Source: Alistipes timonensis JC136
GTDB lineage: Bacteria > Bacteroidota > Bacteroidia > Bacteroidales > Rikenellaceae
Assembly (NCBI RefSeq): GCF_900107675.1
Contig: NZ_FNRI01000005.1
Location: 62,001-126,000, forward strand
Length of the DNA stretch: 64,000 bases
Direction: 5' to 3'
The position numbers and the translations under genes are program-made. This document shows, piece after piece, positions 26,147 through 34,916 of this stretch; the stretch's first letter is position 1; every line of letters begins with the position of its first letter. The notes under the pieces were generated by a model. It ran no database searches and was not told the origin of the DNA. It was given only the letters and a program-made list of their open reading frames with translations.

Positions 26147-27130
26147 ATGATTCAGAAAATCGACAAAAAAGCGGTTCAGGACGCCCTGCGGATGGCCTAT
26201 GACCGATGCAAAAACGAAACCGGCGGCAAAAACGCCGACTATATCCCCTACCTGGCCAACGTGCCGTCGAACCTCTTCGGCATCGCTGCCTGCCTGCCCG
26301 ACGGCGACGTGGTGGCTGTGGGCGATGTGGACTACAAATTCGGCATCGAGTCGGTGTCGAAAGTCCCGACGGCGATCCTCGCCATGAACCAGTACAGCGG
26401 ACAGGAGGTCCTCGACAAGATCGGCGCCGATGCAACGGGACTGCCCTTCAACTCGATCATGGCCATCCTGCTGGAAAACGACCATCCCTCGACGCCGCTC
26501 GTGAACGCCGGAGCCATTTCAGCCTGCTCGATGGTCAAACCCGTGGGCGACAGCGACGGCAAGTGGAAAGCCATCATCTCGTTCATCGCCGACCTGGCCG
26601 GATCGGACGTGGAGGTGATCGACGAACTCTACAAGTCGGAAACCGCGACCAACTTCAACAACAAGTCGATCGCATGGCTGCTGAAGAATTACAACCGCAT
26701 CTACGACGATCCCGACATGGCGCTGGACATCTACACGCGCCAGTGTTCGATCGGCGTGACGGCCACGCAACTGGCGACGATGGCCGCGACAATCGCCAAC
26801 GACGGCGTGAACCCCGTGACCGGGAAAAAGGTGTTCAAACCCGAGCTCACTCCCAAGATCGCCTCGATGATGGCGACCGTGGGATTCTACGAGCACACGG
26901 GCGACTGGCTCTTCACGACGGGACTTCCTGCCAAGACGGGTGTCGGCGGCGGCATCATGGGCGTCGTACCGGGTGTGATGGGCGTGGCGGCGTTCGCTCC
27001 CCCGCTCGACGGTGCCGGCAACTCGGTGAAGGCCCAGAAGGCGCTGGCGTTCATCGCCGGGCACCTCAACCTCAATCTTTTCGGCACGACGCGCTGCGTG
27101 ATGGCCGAAAAAGAGCCGGTAAAGGCATAA
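26147..27130 (+). CDS. glsA: Glutaminase A
   Basis: A 327-residue serine-type glutaminase. The catalytic S-x-x-K motif is in 'GIESVSKVP' (Ser69, Lys72); 'VNAGAISACSMV' (about 121-132) and 'GLPAKTGVGGGIMGVVPG' (about 263-280) are further family signatures. It converts glutamine to glutamate plus ammonia, and the ammonia takes up protons. It starts 4 bp after gadC and ends at a terminator, so the two form an operon. The longer in-frame start upstream overlaps gadC and is rejected. Confidence 0.95.
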   Translation: MIQKIDKKAVQDALRMAYDRCKNETGGKNADYIPYLANVPSNLFGIAACLPDGDVVAVGDVDYKFGIESVSKVPTAILAMNQYSGQEVLDKIGADATGLPFNSIMAILLENDHPSTPLVNAGAISACSMVKPVGDSDGKWKAIISFIADLAGSDVEVIDELYKSETATNFNNKSIAWLLKNYNRIYDDPDMALDIYTRQCSIGVTATQLATMAATIANDGVNPVTGKKVFKPELTPKIASMMATVGFYEHTGDWLFTTGLPAKTGVGGGIMGVVPGVMGVAAFAPPLDGAGNSVKAQKALAFIAGHLNLNLFGTTRCVMAEKEPVKA

Positions 27131-27146
27131 AAACCGGACCGCAACG

Positions 27147-27183
27147 AAAAAGCCTGCATCTCAAAATGATGCAGGCTTTTTTT
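27147..27183 (+). terminator. Terminator after glutaminase
   Basis: AAAAAGCCTGCATC and GATGCAGGCTTTTTTT form a perfect 14-bp stem with a 7-nt loop and T-run. Confidence 0.92.
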
Positions 27184-27435
27184 ATTATTTGCAATTTAAG
27201 CATAAAAGACGATATCGTTTCGATTTTTCGCATTACACCCCATTCTAATTACAATAAGAAATCTGTCTGCAGGGAAAAATGAAAAAGCATCACAACGCCA
27301 ACTTTAACGGACGCTTTCCGAAGCCCGACATTTTTTTTATTTCAGTCATTTTTCCTTAAATTGCGGCGATAAAATCAATGTATATCCTTCAAATATGCGT
27401 TGATAAGCACCGTAAATTAACTTAATTCAGACTCG
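27184..27435. other. AT-rich intergenic region upstream of locus-2 SusC
   Basis: About 250 bp between the terminator and the SusC start codon, clearly more AT-rich than its surroundings. I found no good TTG/TAnnTTTG pair, no RNA and no other gene. The promoter for locus 2 should lie here. Confidence 0.5.
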
Positions 27436-30400
27436 ATGAAGAAATTTTACAACAACACCTCCACGGTCGTTCCCTTAAGGCCAATTCGGAGGGGGGGGGA
27501 AATTCACTATTATTAATAGTATCCTTCCTGACCTGCCTGTTCACGGCAAACTTCGTTTCAGCTCAGAATGCTAAATCCTACGTCGTCCAGGGCGTTGTCC
27601 TGGATCAAAGCGGCGCCCCGTTCACCGGGGTCAGCGTAACGGTTCCCGGAACCACCAATGGAACCACCACCGGTCAGAAAGGTGATTATCGTCTCCTGGT
27701 TCCCCGAGGGCTCGATTCCCTCCGTTTCTCATTTATCGGATACAAAACGGTCACGCTGCATGCGCGTGACGCCCAACTCGTCCGGATGCAGGAAGAAGCC
27801 GCATCCGTCGACGAAGTCGTCGTGACGGGTATCTTCTCCCGTAAAGCCGAAAGCTATACCGGAGCCGCCACCACCATTACCGGAGAGGCGCTGAAGAAGA
27901 TCAGCGGCATGAATGTTTTTCAAAGTCTGAAAAGCATCGACCCCTCGCTGAACATCATGACCAACCTCACGGCCGGATCGAACCCCAATGCACTCCCGGA
28001 TATGCAGCTGCGGGGAACCTCGACGTTCCCGACCAGCGGAGGCGCCGCAGGAATGGACCTGAAAGGCAACTACATCGGCAACCCCAATACGCCGCTGTTC
28101 ATCCTGGACGGTTTCGAAACCACCGTACAGCGCATCTTCGATATGGATATGAACCGTATCGCCAGCGTGACGATCCTCAAAGACGCTGCCGCCAAAGCCA
28201 TCTACGGCGCCAAAGCCGCAAACGGCGTCGTCGTGATCGAAACCAAGCCGCTGCTGGCCAACGAGACACGCATCACGTACGAGGGCAAGCTGACGCTGGA
28301 AATGCCCGACCTGAGCAGTTACGACCTTTGCAACGCGCTCGAAAAACTGCAAATCGAAAAAGCCGAAGGACTCTACGACAACGCGAAGACACCGGGAGAC
28401 CTGGTCGAATACCAACAATTGTACAACAGCCGTCTGGAGTGGGCCAAAGCCGGAAACAGCACCTACTGGCTCTCCAAACCGCTGCGCACGGGCGTCGGAC
28501 ACAGCCACAGCGTAAATGTCGAGATGGGCGAAAACGCATTGCGCGCCGCAGCCACATTCGCCTACAAAAACATCAACGGCGTCATGAAGGACTCGGGACG
28601 CGAAACCCTTTCGGGAGATGTGAAGCTCGAATACCGTTACAAGAAGATTAAGTTCCAGAATATCATGAGCGTCTGGAACGTCAACAGCAAGGAGTCCCCT
28701 TACGGCACGTTCTCCCAATACGCCACCCTGAACCCCTATTGGTCGCCGTACGATTCCGAAGGCCGGCTCGTGCAGGTCCTCTCCGAAACAAACAGCCTGA
28801 ACGGCCTGGTCGGCAACCCGCTGTACGACGCCACGCTGTCCACCCGGCTGCACACGAACAACCTCAACTACTCCAACAATTTTTATGTGGAGGTCCTCCC
28901 CATCGACGGGCTGCGGGCCGTCGCACGAATCGGTATTTCCGGACAACGGCTCGAGGACGAGGCGTTTTATCCGTCCAACCACTCCAAATTCGTGACGATG
29001 ACCACCCCGGAAGAGATCGTCCGCAAGGGTTCCTACACCATGATTTACGGAAAACAGGCGACGCTCGACGGAAACTTCATCCTGCAATACAGCAAGGATA
29101 TCGCAAAGAAACATTCGATCAACGCGGCTTTCAACATGCTGCTCAGTGAAAACAAATTCACCGAAAGCACTTTCAAAGCCGAGGGTTTCCCGAGCGACAA
29201 GATGAACAACATCAGTTACGCCCGCCAGTATGCCGAAGGAACGACCCCGCAGAGCTATGATGTCATCAGGCGGCAGGTGCAGTTCATGGGCAACTTCTCC
29301 TACACGTATGACAACCGTTATGTCATCGAGGGAACCATCAACTACTCCGGCGCCTCGTCGTTCGGAAGCAACAACAGATGGGGTTCGTTCTGGAGCGTGG
29401 GAGCGTCATGGAACCTGCACAACGAGAAATTCCTCCGAAACGTCCGGGACCTCACTAGCCTGCGTCTGCGCGCATCGTACGGACGCGACGGTAATTCCAA
29501 TTTCGCGTCCAACAACTCGTATGCCCTGTACAATTACCTGACTTCCGGACAATACAACGGTTTTACGGGAGCCATTCTTCAGAACATGGAGAATCCGAAC
29601 CTGAAATGGCAGGTCAAAGACCAGTACAACATCGGATTCGACATGATGTACAAGCGAATCAGCATCAACGCCAACTACTACTATAATCAGACGAAGAACC
29701 TGGTGTCGAACATCTCGATCGTCCCGTCGACCGGTTTCAATACCGTGGACGACAACCTGGGCGAAGTGATGAACCGGGGTTGGGAAATCTCGCTCGGATA
29801 CACGCCCTGGCAGAGCAAGGACGGATTCCTCAACATCAGCGGAGCCATCACGACCAACAAGAACGAAATCACCAAGCTCTCGGAAAGCATGCGGGCCTTC
29901 AATGAATTGCAGGACAAACTCGCGGCAGAGTACAACAATACGGCTCCCGTGCGGAAATACATCGAAGGAATGCCGCTGAATGCGATCTGGGCCGTTCCTT
30001 CGCAGGGTATCGACCCGATGACCGGCCGCGAGGTCTTCATCAACCGGGAAGGAAAGCGGACCTACGACTGGTCGGAAAAAGACATGGTGTACTGCGGCCA
30101 GACCGATCCCAAGTACCGCGGCACGGTCGGATTCAACGTGGAATACAAAGGCTTCGGCCTGAGTGCGTACGGCACTTACGAAGGCGGATGCGAATATTAC
30201 AACTATACCCTGGTGGAGCGTGTCGAGGATGCCAACATCCGGGTCAACGTAGACCGGCGCGTACTCCAGGGCCGGTGGACCACACCCGGGCAGAACGCGC
30301 TGTATACGACCAAAAGGCCCAGTTATCAGCTCGAAACGGGCGGCTCGGCGTCGGCTGCGACGCGTCTGACCTCGCGTTTCGTGCAGAAACGGGATGAGTT

Positions 30401-30587
30401 CAGCATCTCTTCGCTCAACTTCTACTACAATTTCAGCGAGTCGGTCGCCCGGAAAATGCGTCTCAAACGGCTGCAACTGAAATGTTCGATGGACAACGTG
30501 GCTACCTTCTCTTCGATCCGGCTGGAACGCGGTACCTCCTATCCTTTCGCCAGGACCCTGTATTTTACTTTGCTCGCTACATTTTAA
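27436..30587 (+). CDS. SusC/RagA TonB-dependent transporter, locus 2, frameshifted at a G9 tract (phase-OFF as sequenced)
   Basis: The start codon ATG 27436 gives MKKFYNNTSTVVPLRPIRR and then stops at 27514 after 26 codons. The rest of the gene is open in another frame from just past the stop at 27423: it encodes a hydrophobic segment ('LLLIVSFLTCLFTANFVSAQ'), a carboxypeptidase-D regulatory-like domain ('VVLDQSGAPFTGVSVTV'), the SusC signature 'SVTILKDAAAKAIYGAKAAN' and a barrel ending 'FTLLATF'. No ATG, GTG or TTG lies in that frame upstream of the signal peptide. One extra G in the run at 27491-27499 joins the frames into about 1050 residues. Unlike SusC-1 it has no STN domain. SusD follows after 13 bp. 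Confidence 0.88.
27491..27499. repeat. G9 homopolymer breaking the SusC-2 reading frame
   Basis: Nine G between the start codon and the signal peptide's hydrophobic core. Ten (or seven) G would restore the frame. The local context GGA-G9-AAATT is close to GGA-G9-AATTT at 56865-56881. Confidence 0.92.
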
Positions 30588-30600
30588 CCACGGATAACTC

Positions 30601-32193
30601 ATGAAAACAAGAACCCTGTTATATACACTGTCAGCATCCGTGCTGATGACCCTGACCTCCTGCAACAACTGGCTCGACACCGGTTCCAGCACACAGATCC
30701 GGGGCGACGAATTGCTGAAAACCGAAGCCGGCTTCCTGGATGCGCTTACGGGCATCTATATAAACATGTCCTCGTCATCCATGTATGGCAAGAACATGAC
30801 CAGCTATGTGGTCGACATGCTGGCACAGCCCTACACCGATTTCCGGTCCGCCTCAAATGAGCGGTCAGCTCTCATGAGCGGGCAATACAACGATGCGCAG
30901 GCCGTGCCCTTTATCGAAAGCATGTGGAACAACACCTACAAAACCATCGCCAGCATCAACAACGAACTGAAATATGTCGAGGCCAACGAGGACGAGGTGC
31001 TCAGCCCGTTCGTCCAGAACATGATCAAAGGCGAGCTGCTGGCCCTGCGGGCTTTTCTCCACCTGGACCTGATGCGTCTGTACGGATACGGCGATCTTCA
31101 GAATATGGAAGATCGGGAGACGCATCCGACCATTCCCTATGTCACCGTATACGCCAAGGAGACGACTCCGCAGCTGACCTATCCCAAAACGATCGAACTG
31201 ATGATCGCCGATCTGGAAAATGCCATCAAATGCCTGGAGATCGACCCCATTCGGGGAAAGAACGAGGCGCCGGAAGCGGCCAACAAGGACGGATACTGGA
31301 ATAACCGCGTATACCACATGAATTACTTTGCGGCCCAGGCTACGCTGGCACGGGTTTACATGTGGGAAGGAAGCGCGGAAAGCCTGAAAAAAGCGTTCGA
31401 CATCGCGGAAGAACTGACCGGACTCGAAGGCACGGCCTATAAGTGGGTGACTGCATCCGATCTGTACGGAGCCGGCACGCCCGACCGCGTCTTCTCCAAG
31501 GAACACCTCTTCACGCTGAATGTCTACAACCTCAAAAAAATCGTAAACGACGAAATGATCGATTTCGTCTACCAGCCCAACGCCCTGACCAACGTAATCA
31601 AATGGTCGAGGGTGGCCTACGATATCTTCAACGCCTATTCCTACGATTACGACACGGGCGAGTATGTCCCCGGATATATCGGATTCGACGATTACCGCTT
31701 CGACATGCATTTCAAAGAGACCTCAAAGCAGAGCACAGCGGGCGGCAGCACCCAGGACAAATACTACATGGGGTACAAACTCTACCAGACGGACAACGGA
31801 TCGACGGCGGCCGTCGATTTCCGCGATATGCTGCCGCTGATTAAGATCAGCGAGATGTACTACATCATGGCGGAATATTATCTTTCGCAGTCGAACGAGG
31901 ACAAAGCGCTGGAGATCATAAACCTCATTCGTTCCAAACGCGGCCTGAGCCAACCCCTGACCAAAGATCAGATCGAGAATGAATTCTGGATGGAGGTTTT
32001 CGACGAGCTGACCAAAGAGTATATGCGTGAATTCATCGGCGAGGGACAGTTGTTCTACTTCTTCAAACGCTACAACCTTGAAAATCCGATTAACATATAC
32101 GGAAACGACAACGAAAACAACACATTCACATCCACTCGTTATCTGCTGCCCTATCCGAAAGACGAACTGGAGATCGGCGGCCGGGTTCAGTAG
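30601..32193 (+). CDS. SusD/RagB-family outer-membrane lipoprotein, locus 2
   Basis: A 530-residue lipoprotein with lipobox 'ASVLMTLTSC' and the SusD-like 'NNWLDTGSSTQIRGDELLKT' start of the mature chain. Helical SusD segments include 'GELLALRAFLHLDLMRLYG' and 'HMNYFAAQATLARVYMWEGS'. It pairs with SusC-2 as its lid. It lies 13 bp after SusC-2 and 29 bp before the DUF4843-type gene. Its sequence is clearly diverged from SusD-1 (6194-7696), so the two loci probably bind different ligands. Confidence 0.93.
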   Translation: MKTRTLLYTLSASVLMTLTSCNNWLDTGSSTQIRGDELLKTEAGFLDALTGIYINMSSSSMYGKNMTSYVVDMLAQPYTDFRSASNERSALMSGQYNDAQAVPFIESMWNNTYKTIASINNELKYVEANEDEVLSPFVQNMIKGELLALRAFLHLDLMRLYGYGDLQNMEDRETHPTIPYVTVYAKETTPQLTYPKTIELMIADLENAIKCLEIDPIRGKNEAPEAANKDGYWNNRVYHMNYFAAQATLARVYMWEGSAESLKKAFDIAEELTGLEGTAYKWVTASDLYGAGTPDRVFSKEHLFTLNVYNLKKIVNDEMIDFVYQPNALTNVIKWSRVAYDIFNAYSYDYDTGEYVPGYIGFDDYRFDMHFKETSKQSTAGGSTQDKYYMGYKLYQTDNGSTAAVDFRDMLPLIKISEMYYIMAEYYLSQSNEDKALEIINLIRSKRGLSQPLTKDQIENEFWMEVFDELTKEYMREFIGEGQLFYFFKRYNLENPINIYGNDNENNTFTSTRYLLPYPKDELEIGGRVQ

Positions 32194-32222
32194 CGAATAA
32201 TCATTAATGAAAAACCAAGAAC

Positions 32223-33206
32223 ATGAATAGATTGAAAATAGCATCGCTGGCATTGATAGCGGGAGCCTCGATCCTGTCGGGAGGCTGTTCCCAGGATGAT
32301 CTCTCGACGTTTGCGGTAAAAGATTCCGCCGTGTATTTCCCGTCGAACAACCTGTCGCACTCTTTTATCGACACCCCCGAGGCCGAATACGCCGATGTTG
32401 AAATAAAACTCAACATCATCGGCCCCACCGCCGACTATGACCGTCCGGTAGCCGTGGAAGTGAACGACGAGACAACGACCGCCACCGCCGGTCAATATAC
32501 CGTGCTGGGCGGCATGGTTAAGGCCGGAGCTACGTCGGGAACGGTGACCGTGCGGGTCAACAACGACAAGCAGGCACTCGCCCAGGGCGATCTGGCGCTG
32601 GGCCTGCGGCTGCTCGGCAACGACCAGTTCTCGACGGACATAGATCCGGAAACCAAACTGCCCGTCACGGGCGGAGCCCTCGTTTCGTTCGAAGCCGTGC
32701 TGACCTGGTCCAACGATATTAAGATGCCGGAATACATGCTGCAAAGAAACTTTTTGAGGTATGTGTCCTACACGGCGCTCTGGGTGGACGACGACGGCAA
32801 CGTATACGGAGAGCAGAATGAAGCGGCGACCAGAAAGCGCCTGAGCGCAAAATACAGCTCCTACGGACTTTACAGTAAGAATCTGGCCAAAATCCTCCGG
32901 GAAGTGTGGCCGGAAGTGCTCAATGTGTTCGGATACCTGGGAACCGATGCGGATATTCTCGAGAAATATCCCATGATAAACCCCGGCAATGTCCAGGACT
33001 TGTATACGAAGCAGTTGTTCCACAAGCTGGAAACCTATATTTACGAGTACAACCAGGCACATCCGGACGACATTCTCCGCCACAGCGACGACGCTGCGGT
33101 ATTGAATGCCGCAGGCAATATCGTTTCGGTCAAATCGGGCGGTAAAACCTATGAACTGAAACTGAAAGAAAATCCGCCCATTCTCGTTAATCCCTTTAGT
33201 TTATAG
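32223..33206 (+). CDS. DUF4843-type lipoprotein, locus 2
   Basis: A 327-residue lipoprotein (MNRLKIASLALIAGASILSGGC). Residues about 30-150 show the same beta-sandwich pattern as the locus-1 protein ('SAVYFPSNNLSHSF', 'TSGTVTVRVNNDKQALAQGD'). It is about 95 residues longer than the locus-1 copy, with a helical C-terminal extension ('DILEKYPMINPGNVQDLYTK'). It ends 2 bp before the PKD-like gene. Function is unknown; an accessory role with SusCD is assumed. Confidence 0.75.
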   Translation: MNRLKIASLALIAGASILSGGCSQDDLSTFAVKDSAVYFPSNNLSHSFIDTPEAEYADVEIKLNIIGPTADYDRPVAVEVNDETTTATAGQYTVLGGMVKAGATSGTVTVRVNNDKQALAQGDLALGLRLLGNDQFSTDIDPETKLPVTGGALVSFEAVLTWSNDIKMPEYMLQRNFLRYVSYTALWVDDDGNVYGEQNEAATRKRLSAKYSSYGLYSKNLAKILREVWPEVLNVFGYLGTDADILEKYPMINPGNVQDLYTKQLFHKLETYIYEYNQAHPDDILRHSDDAAVLNAAGNIVSVKSGGKTYELKLKENPPILVNPFSL

Positions 33207-33208
33207 TC

Positions 33209-34825
33209 ATGAAAAAAACAATTATATCCTATTGCATATTGTGCATGACCCTGGCGTCGTTCGCCGTGTCATGCTACGACGACAAAAGCACTTCCGGCGA
33301 AATCACGGATACGGTAGAGATCGACACCACCGGATTCGGTCCGAAGATCGAAATCGCAAACGGGAGTACGCTGCGGCTCTCCCCGAAAGTAAGTCCGGCC
33401 AACGATCCGGACCTCGCCTACGAATGGAAAATCACCGTTACATCGAACGGAAACGAAACGACTTTTTCCAAACTGAGCGAGGAAAAGGACCTGGAGCGGG
33501 TAATCACCCAGGCCCCCAGCCAGAAACCCTATTCGCTGGTATTCACGGTGACCAACAAGCGCACCGGCGTACAGTACATGCAGCGTTACAACGTTTACGT
33601 TATCAGCCGGATGGGCGACGGCGTGCTGGTCGCCGACACCAGGGACGGGGCGACATCGGATATCTCGCTGGTGCGGAACAAATATGTTTCGGCCGGTTAC
33701 ACCGGGGATACCCAATACATCCGCGACTCCTACTCCTTTACGAACGGTCAGAAAATGGAAGGCGTCATGCGGAAGCTGGTCTACGGCCCCATCGGCAATA
33801 CCGCCCAGGCATTCTACGTGACGGCGATGACGGACAAAACGCTGGAAAACCTCGACGCCAGCACCCACGGAGTCATCCAGAATTTCGACCAGATGTTCAC
33901 GTTCCCGCCCGAAAAGGACAAAAAATTCCAGACGCTCGGAACAAACTTCAATTCTGTATTTTTCGTGTACGAAGGGGATATCTATGCCTATGCCAGACAG
34001 ATAAACGCCATTACGCAGACCTTCTCGGACCCGCTCAATTACGTGAGCCCCTCGCAAATCGCCAACAAGAAATTCGGCAACGAATACCTCCAGGTAAATG
34101 CCGATATGGGAGACGTCTTTTTCTTCGACGAGACCAAAGGGGCGTTTTACCATATGACCCCGGCCGCATACCCGATCGCGCCACTGACAGCAGGGACCGG
34201 CGGCAGTGTGAATTTCGATCCGAACGCGCTTTCGGGCTATACGCTGATCGGCTCGTGCCGCGGCGAACAGGTATCCAGAAGTCCGGTGCATGTACGGGTT
34301 CATTTCATCCTCAAAGATCCCCAGGGTGCGATCGATGTCTACCGGTTATCAAACCGGTATGATCCGGATTTCAACAACGGCAGCTATTTTTACGAATCGG
34401 ACGGAAAATATTCCGCCGCGACATGTCCCGATATTGAAAACGCGCTGTGTTTCGAGGGATCGTACAAACGTTCCGTAATCTATTACGCCACCAAAAACAA
34501 GGTCTATCCCTGTGTGATCGGCGGCAGTGCCGTCGGTGTCAACGAAAGCGGCGCGTTCACCGCGCCTGCGGGAGAAGAGATTACGACCATGTCGCTCTTC
34601 CGGGAAGCATGGAGTTATTACGATCAGCAAAGTACCGAAATGGAGGTAATGGAAGAGGACGCCAACCAATTGCTGGTAGCGACGTATAACAACACGACCC
34701 AGGAAGGAAAAGTTTACGTGCTCCCCATTACGGGTAACTCCGGAAGCCTGGGGACCGCCGATGCGGATCATACATTCACCGGATTCGGACGTATCACGGC
34801 ACTTGGAACTCAGGGCAAACAGTAA
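33209..34825 (+). CDS. PKD-like family surface lipoprotein, locus 2
   Basis: A 538-residue lipoprotein with lipobox 'LASFAVSC' (Cys22). A PKD-like region follows ('LSPKVSPANDPDLAYEWKIT', about 57-76; 'SLVFTVTNKRTGVQYMQRYN', about 109-128). The C-terminal two thirds look beta-propeller-like, with repeated 'VYVLPI' and 'IYAYAR' type strands. It is the counterpart of the locus-1 protein at 3807-5474. A perfect 14-bp inverted repeat separates it from the protease gene. Confidence 0.8.
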   Translation: MKKTIISYCILCMTLASFAVSCYDDKSTSGEITDTVEIDTTGFGPKIEIANGSTLRLSPKVSPANDPDLAYEWKITVTSNGNETTFSKLSEEKDLERVITQAPSQKPYSLVFTVTNKRTGVQYMQRYNVYVISRMGDGVLVADTRDGATSDISLVRNKYVSAGYTGDTQYIRDSYSFTNGQKMEGVMRKLVYGPIGNTAQAFYVTAMTDKTLENLDASTHGVIQNFDQMFTFPPEKDKKFQTLGTNFNSVFFVYEGDIYAYARQINAITQTFSDPLNYVSPSQIANKKFGNEYLQVNADMGDVFFFDETKGAFYHMTPAAYPIAPLTAGTGGSVNFDPNALSGYTLIGSCRGEQVSRSPVHVRVHFILKDPQGAIDVYRLSNRYDPDFNNGSYFYESDGKYSAATCPDIENALCFEGSYKRSVIYYATKNKVYPCVIGGSAVGVNESGAFTAPAGEEITTMSLFREAWSYYDQQSTEMEVMEEDANQLLVATYNNTTQEGKVYVLPITGNSGSLGTADADHTFTGFGRITALGTQGKQ

Positions 34826-34841
34826 AGCTCCCGAAGACAGG

Positions 34842-34876
34842 AAGGTAATCGATGCAATACGCATCGATTACCTTTG
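34842..34876 (+). promoter_or_regulatory. Inverted repeat overlapping a -7 element before the protease genes
   Basis: AAGGTAATCGATGC (34842-34855) and its exact complement (34861-34874) enclose a 5-nt loop. The right arm contains TACCTTTG (34869-34876), a consensus -7 element. No T-run follows, so it is a poor terminator; an operator, attenuator or internal promoter is possible. Locus 1 has only 18 bp at this junction and no such hairpin. Confidence 0.55.
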
Positions 34877-34916
34877 TTCGTAGGATAACTAACCCAATAA
34901 TTTAGCTGGATATTTT

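Noticed and set aside
27436..30587. Treating the broken SusC-2 as an ordinary decayed pseudogene
   Set aside because: A single homopolymer explains the break, no other stop or frameshift was seen in over 1000 codons, and downstream genes are intact.
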